Positions 58,228-58,907 of a stretch of DNA of 58,907 nt are shown piece after piece. The position numbers and the translations under genes were made by a program. The DNA is from Anaerohalosphaeraceae bacterium (GTDB lineage Bacteria > Planctomycetota > Phycisphaerae > Sedimentisphaerales > UBA12454). Numbering within the stretch: position 1 is the first letter of the stretch; every line of letters starts with the position of its first letter. Below the pieces are notes generated by a model. The model saw only the letters and a list, made by a program, of their open reading frames with translations, was not told where the DNA came from and made no database searches. Location of the stretch: positions 1 to 58,907 of the forward strand of contig JAIORA010000033.1 of assembly GCA_021108375.1 (NCBI GenBank), in the 5' to 3' direction.

Positions 58228-58571
58228 ATAAGTCCTTATTTTACACTGTGCGTTTCGTGCATAACTCCTTATTTTACGTTGGAATAAGAGGGGCGAAAAC
58301 GGCGTTTTTAGGCCAGAAACCCATTCAGCATATTATTGAGCCATAAATTGCAGTAGCGTTTTTAGGCCAAAAACGCATTCAGGACATTGTTGAACCATAG
58401 AAAAACAGCAAAAATTTGAGTTTTTTTGAACTTTTTTGCATTTTTTGAACGTTTTTGCTCACTTTTTTACCGTTTTTGAACGGTTTTTTGCCGTTTTTGA
58501 GGGCTTTTCGAGTCAAAAATTCAAGACTAAACAATTCGGGTTATTCGCCGAAGGCGAATAGTTTTGAGTTT
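58228..58571 (-). repeat. Right copy of the ~300-bp inverted element
   Basis: Inverted partner of 1801-2109. Read on the minus strand it matches that copy over its whole length, and it carries an extra ~33-base duplication of its TAAAATAAGGA-TTATGCAC end, which accounts for the length difference. The two tandem ~48-base units, each with a GCGTTTTT/AAAACGC-type hairpin, are clearer in this copy. Confidence 0.85.
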
Positions 58572-58598
58572 TGAGTTTTGAGTTTTGAGTTTTGAGTT
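58561..58598. repeat. Seven-base tandem repeat (GTTTTGA)n
   Basis: About five units of GTTTTGA in a row at the outer edge of the right inverted element. The left copy has only one unit (as TCAAAAC), so the repeat number differs between copies, as expected for a slippage-prone tract. Confidence 0.75.
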
Positions 58599-58907
58599 AA
58601 GGAATCGCCTCTCGGCAATGACTTTTTAAAAAAAATTAGCCACGAAGGCACAAAGCGGCTGTTCGGGCTGATCCCATTATGGCAGCGAGGTTCACGCTTT
58701 GTGACGGCCTTTAAAGCCCGGACACTATCGAACTCTCGTCGCCTGTTGGTGCCTGCTCGGCTCGCTACGCTCACCTCGCCGGCACCAATATTATCTATGA
58801 GACTATTATTAACCATGACTTTTGTCAACATACAAGACACGAAGTTTTTTAGCCACCTATGAAGAGCTCAAGGTCAAGTAATAAAATCCCTTTTTCCTCA
58901 TCTTTTT
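58599..58907. other. Right-end sequence without a supported gene
   Basis: An open frame crosses this stretch on the minus strand, but it is built from repeat-like sequence (inverted 'cggctcgctacgctcacctcg' type, 'gaaggcacaaagcg') and has no ribosome site or recognisable domain. I leave it uncalled. Confidence 0.45.

Noticed and set aside
58541-58840. 99-codon frame on the minus strand at the right end
   Set aside because: It starts in the tandem and inverted repeat region and is made of repeat-like sequence, with no ribosome site and no domain.

Overview
This window is a flagellar gene cluster of about 47 kb (11.2-58.1 kb) with a short metabolic and accessory stretch on its left (0.5-11.2 kb). 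The organism is a Gram-negative, flagellated bacterium: P-ring and L-ring genes (flgI, flgH) are present, and transcription appears to run through sigma-54 and sigma-28. Moderate GC, TTG starts, TPR-rich accessory genes and intergenic spaces packed with short palindromic repeats make me favour a Planctomycetota/Phycisphaerae-like lineage. That placement is inference, because no rRNA is present.

Left part. An unrecognised AT-rich gene (523-1377, -) sits among repeats. A textbook sigma-70 promoter then precedes two Gfo/Idh/MocA oxidoreductases and an alanine racemase (2.5-5.9 kb, +). A scar of mobile DNA follows: a truncated integrase-type transposase, a zeta-toxin-like kinase with a small overlapping gene, an orphan reading-frame tail and a tRNA 3'-half-like sequence (6.2-7.9 kb). 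Next come a DEAD-box helicase, a homocysteine S-methyltransferase family gene and two small genes.

Flagellar part. (i) A minus-strand regulatory and export operon (25.1 to 11.4 kb) holds a sigma-54 activator, two TPR proteins, a second sigma-54 activator, fliL, fliM, fliN, flhA, a small membrane protein, fliA, two tiny genes, two lipoproteins and flgM. (ii) A plus-strand hook/rod/ring operon (25.7-37.7 kb) holds flgD, flgE, a PilZ protein, flgF, flgG, flgA, flgH, flgI, flgJ, a FlgN-like gene, flgK and flgL. A TPR gene, a small chaperone-like gene and fliD follow (37.9-41.3 kb). (iii) A minus-strand basal body, export gate and stator block (55.7 to 41.3 kb) holds flgB, flgC, fliE, fliF, fliG, fliH, fliI, fliJ, a MotE-like gene, motA, two motB-type genes, fliO, fliP, fliQ, fliR and flhB. 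(iv) fliK is divergent at the right end. Flagellin, fliS, flhF, flhG and chemotaxis genes are absent from the window.

Regulation. I find six near-consensus sigma-54 promoters (before the large TPR gene, flgD, the 37.9-kb TPR gene, fliO, flgB and fliK). Sigma-28-like promoters precede fliD and flgM. This fits a cascade in which the two sigma-54 activators drive early and middle genes, and FliA, held back by FlgM, drives late ones.

Most unusual points: a ~300-bp inverted repeat bracketing the whole 56-kb segment; a 75-nt structured element present twice with pairing-preserving changes; two activators with degenerate receiver domains, one with a variant GAFTGA loop; FlgH without and FlgI with a lipobox; two MotB-type genes beside one motA; an apparently leaderless fliK; and a large membrane-anchored TPR protein with a secretin-N-like insert.
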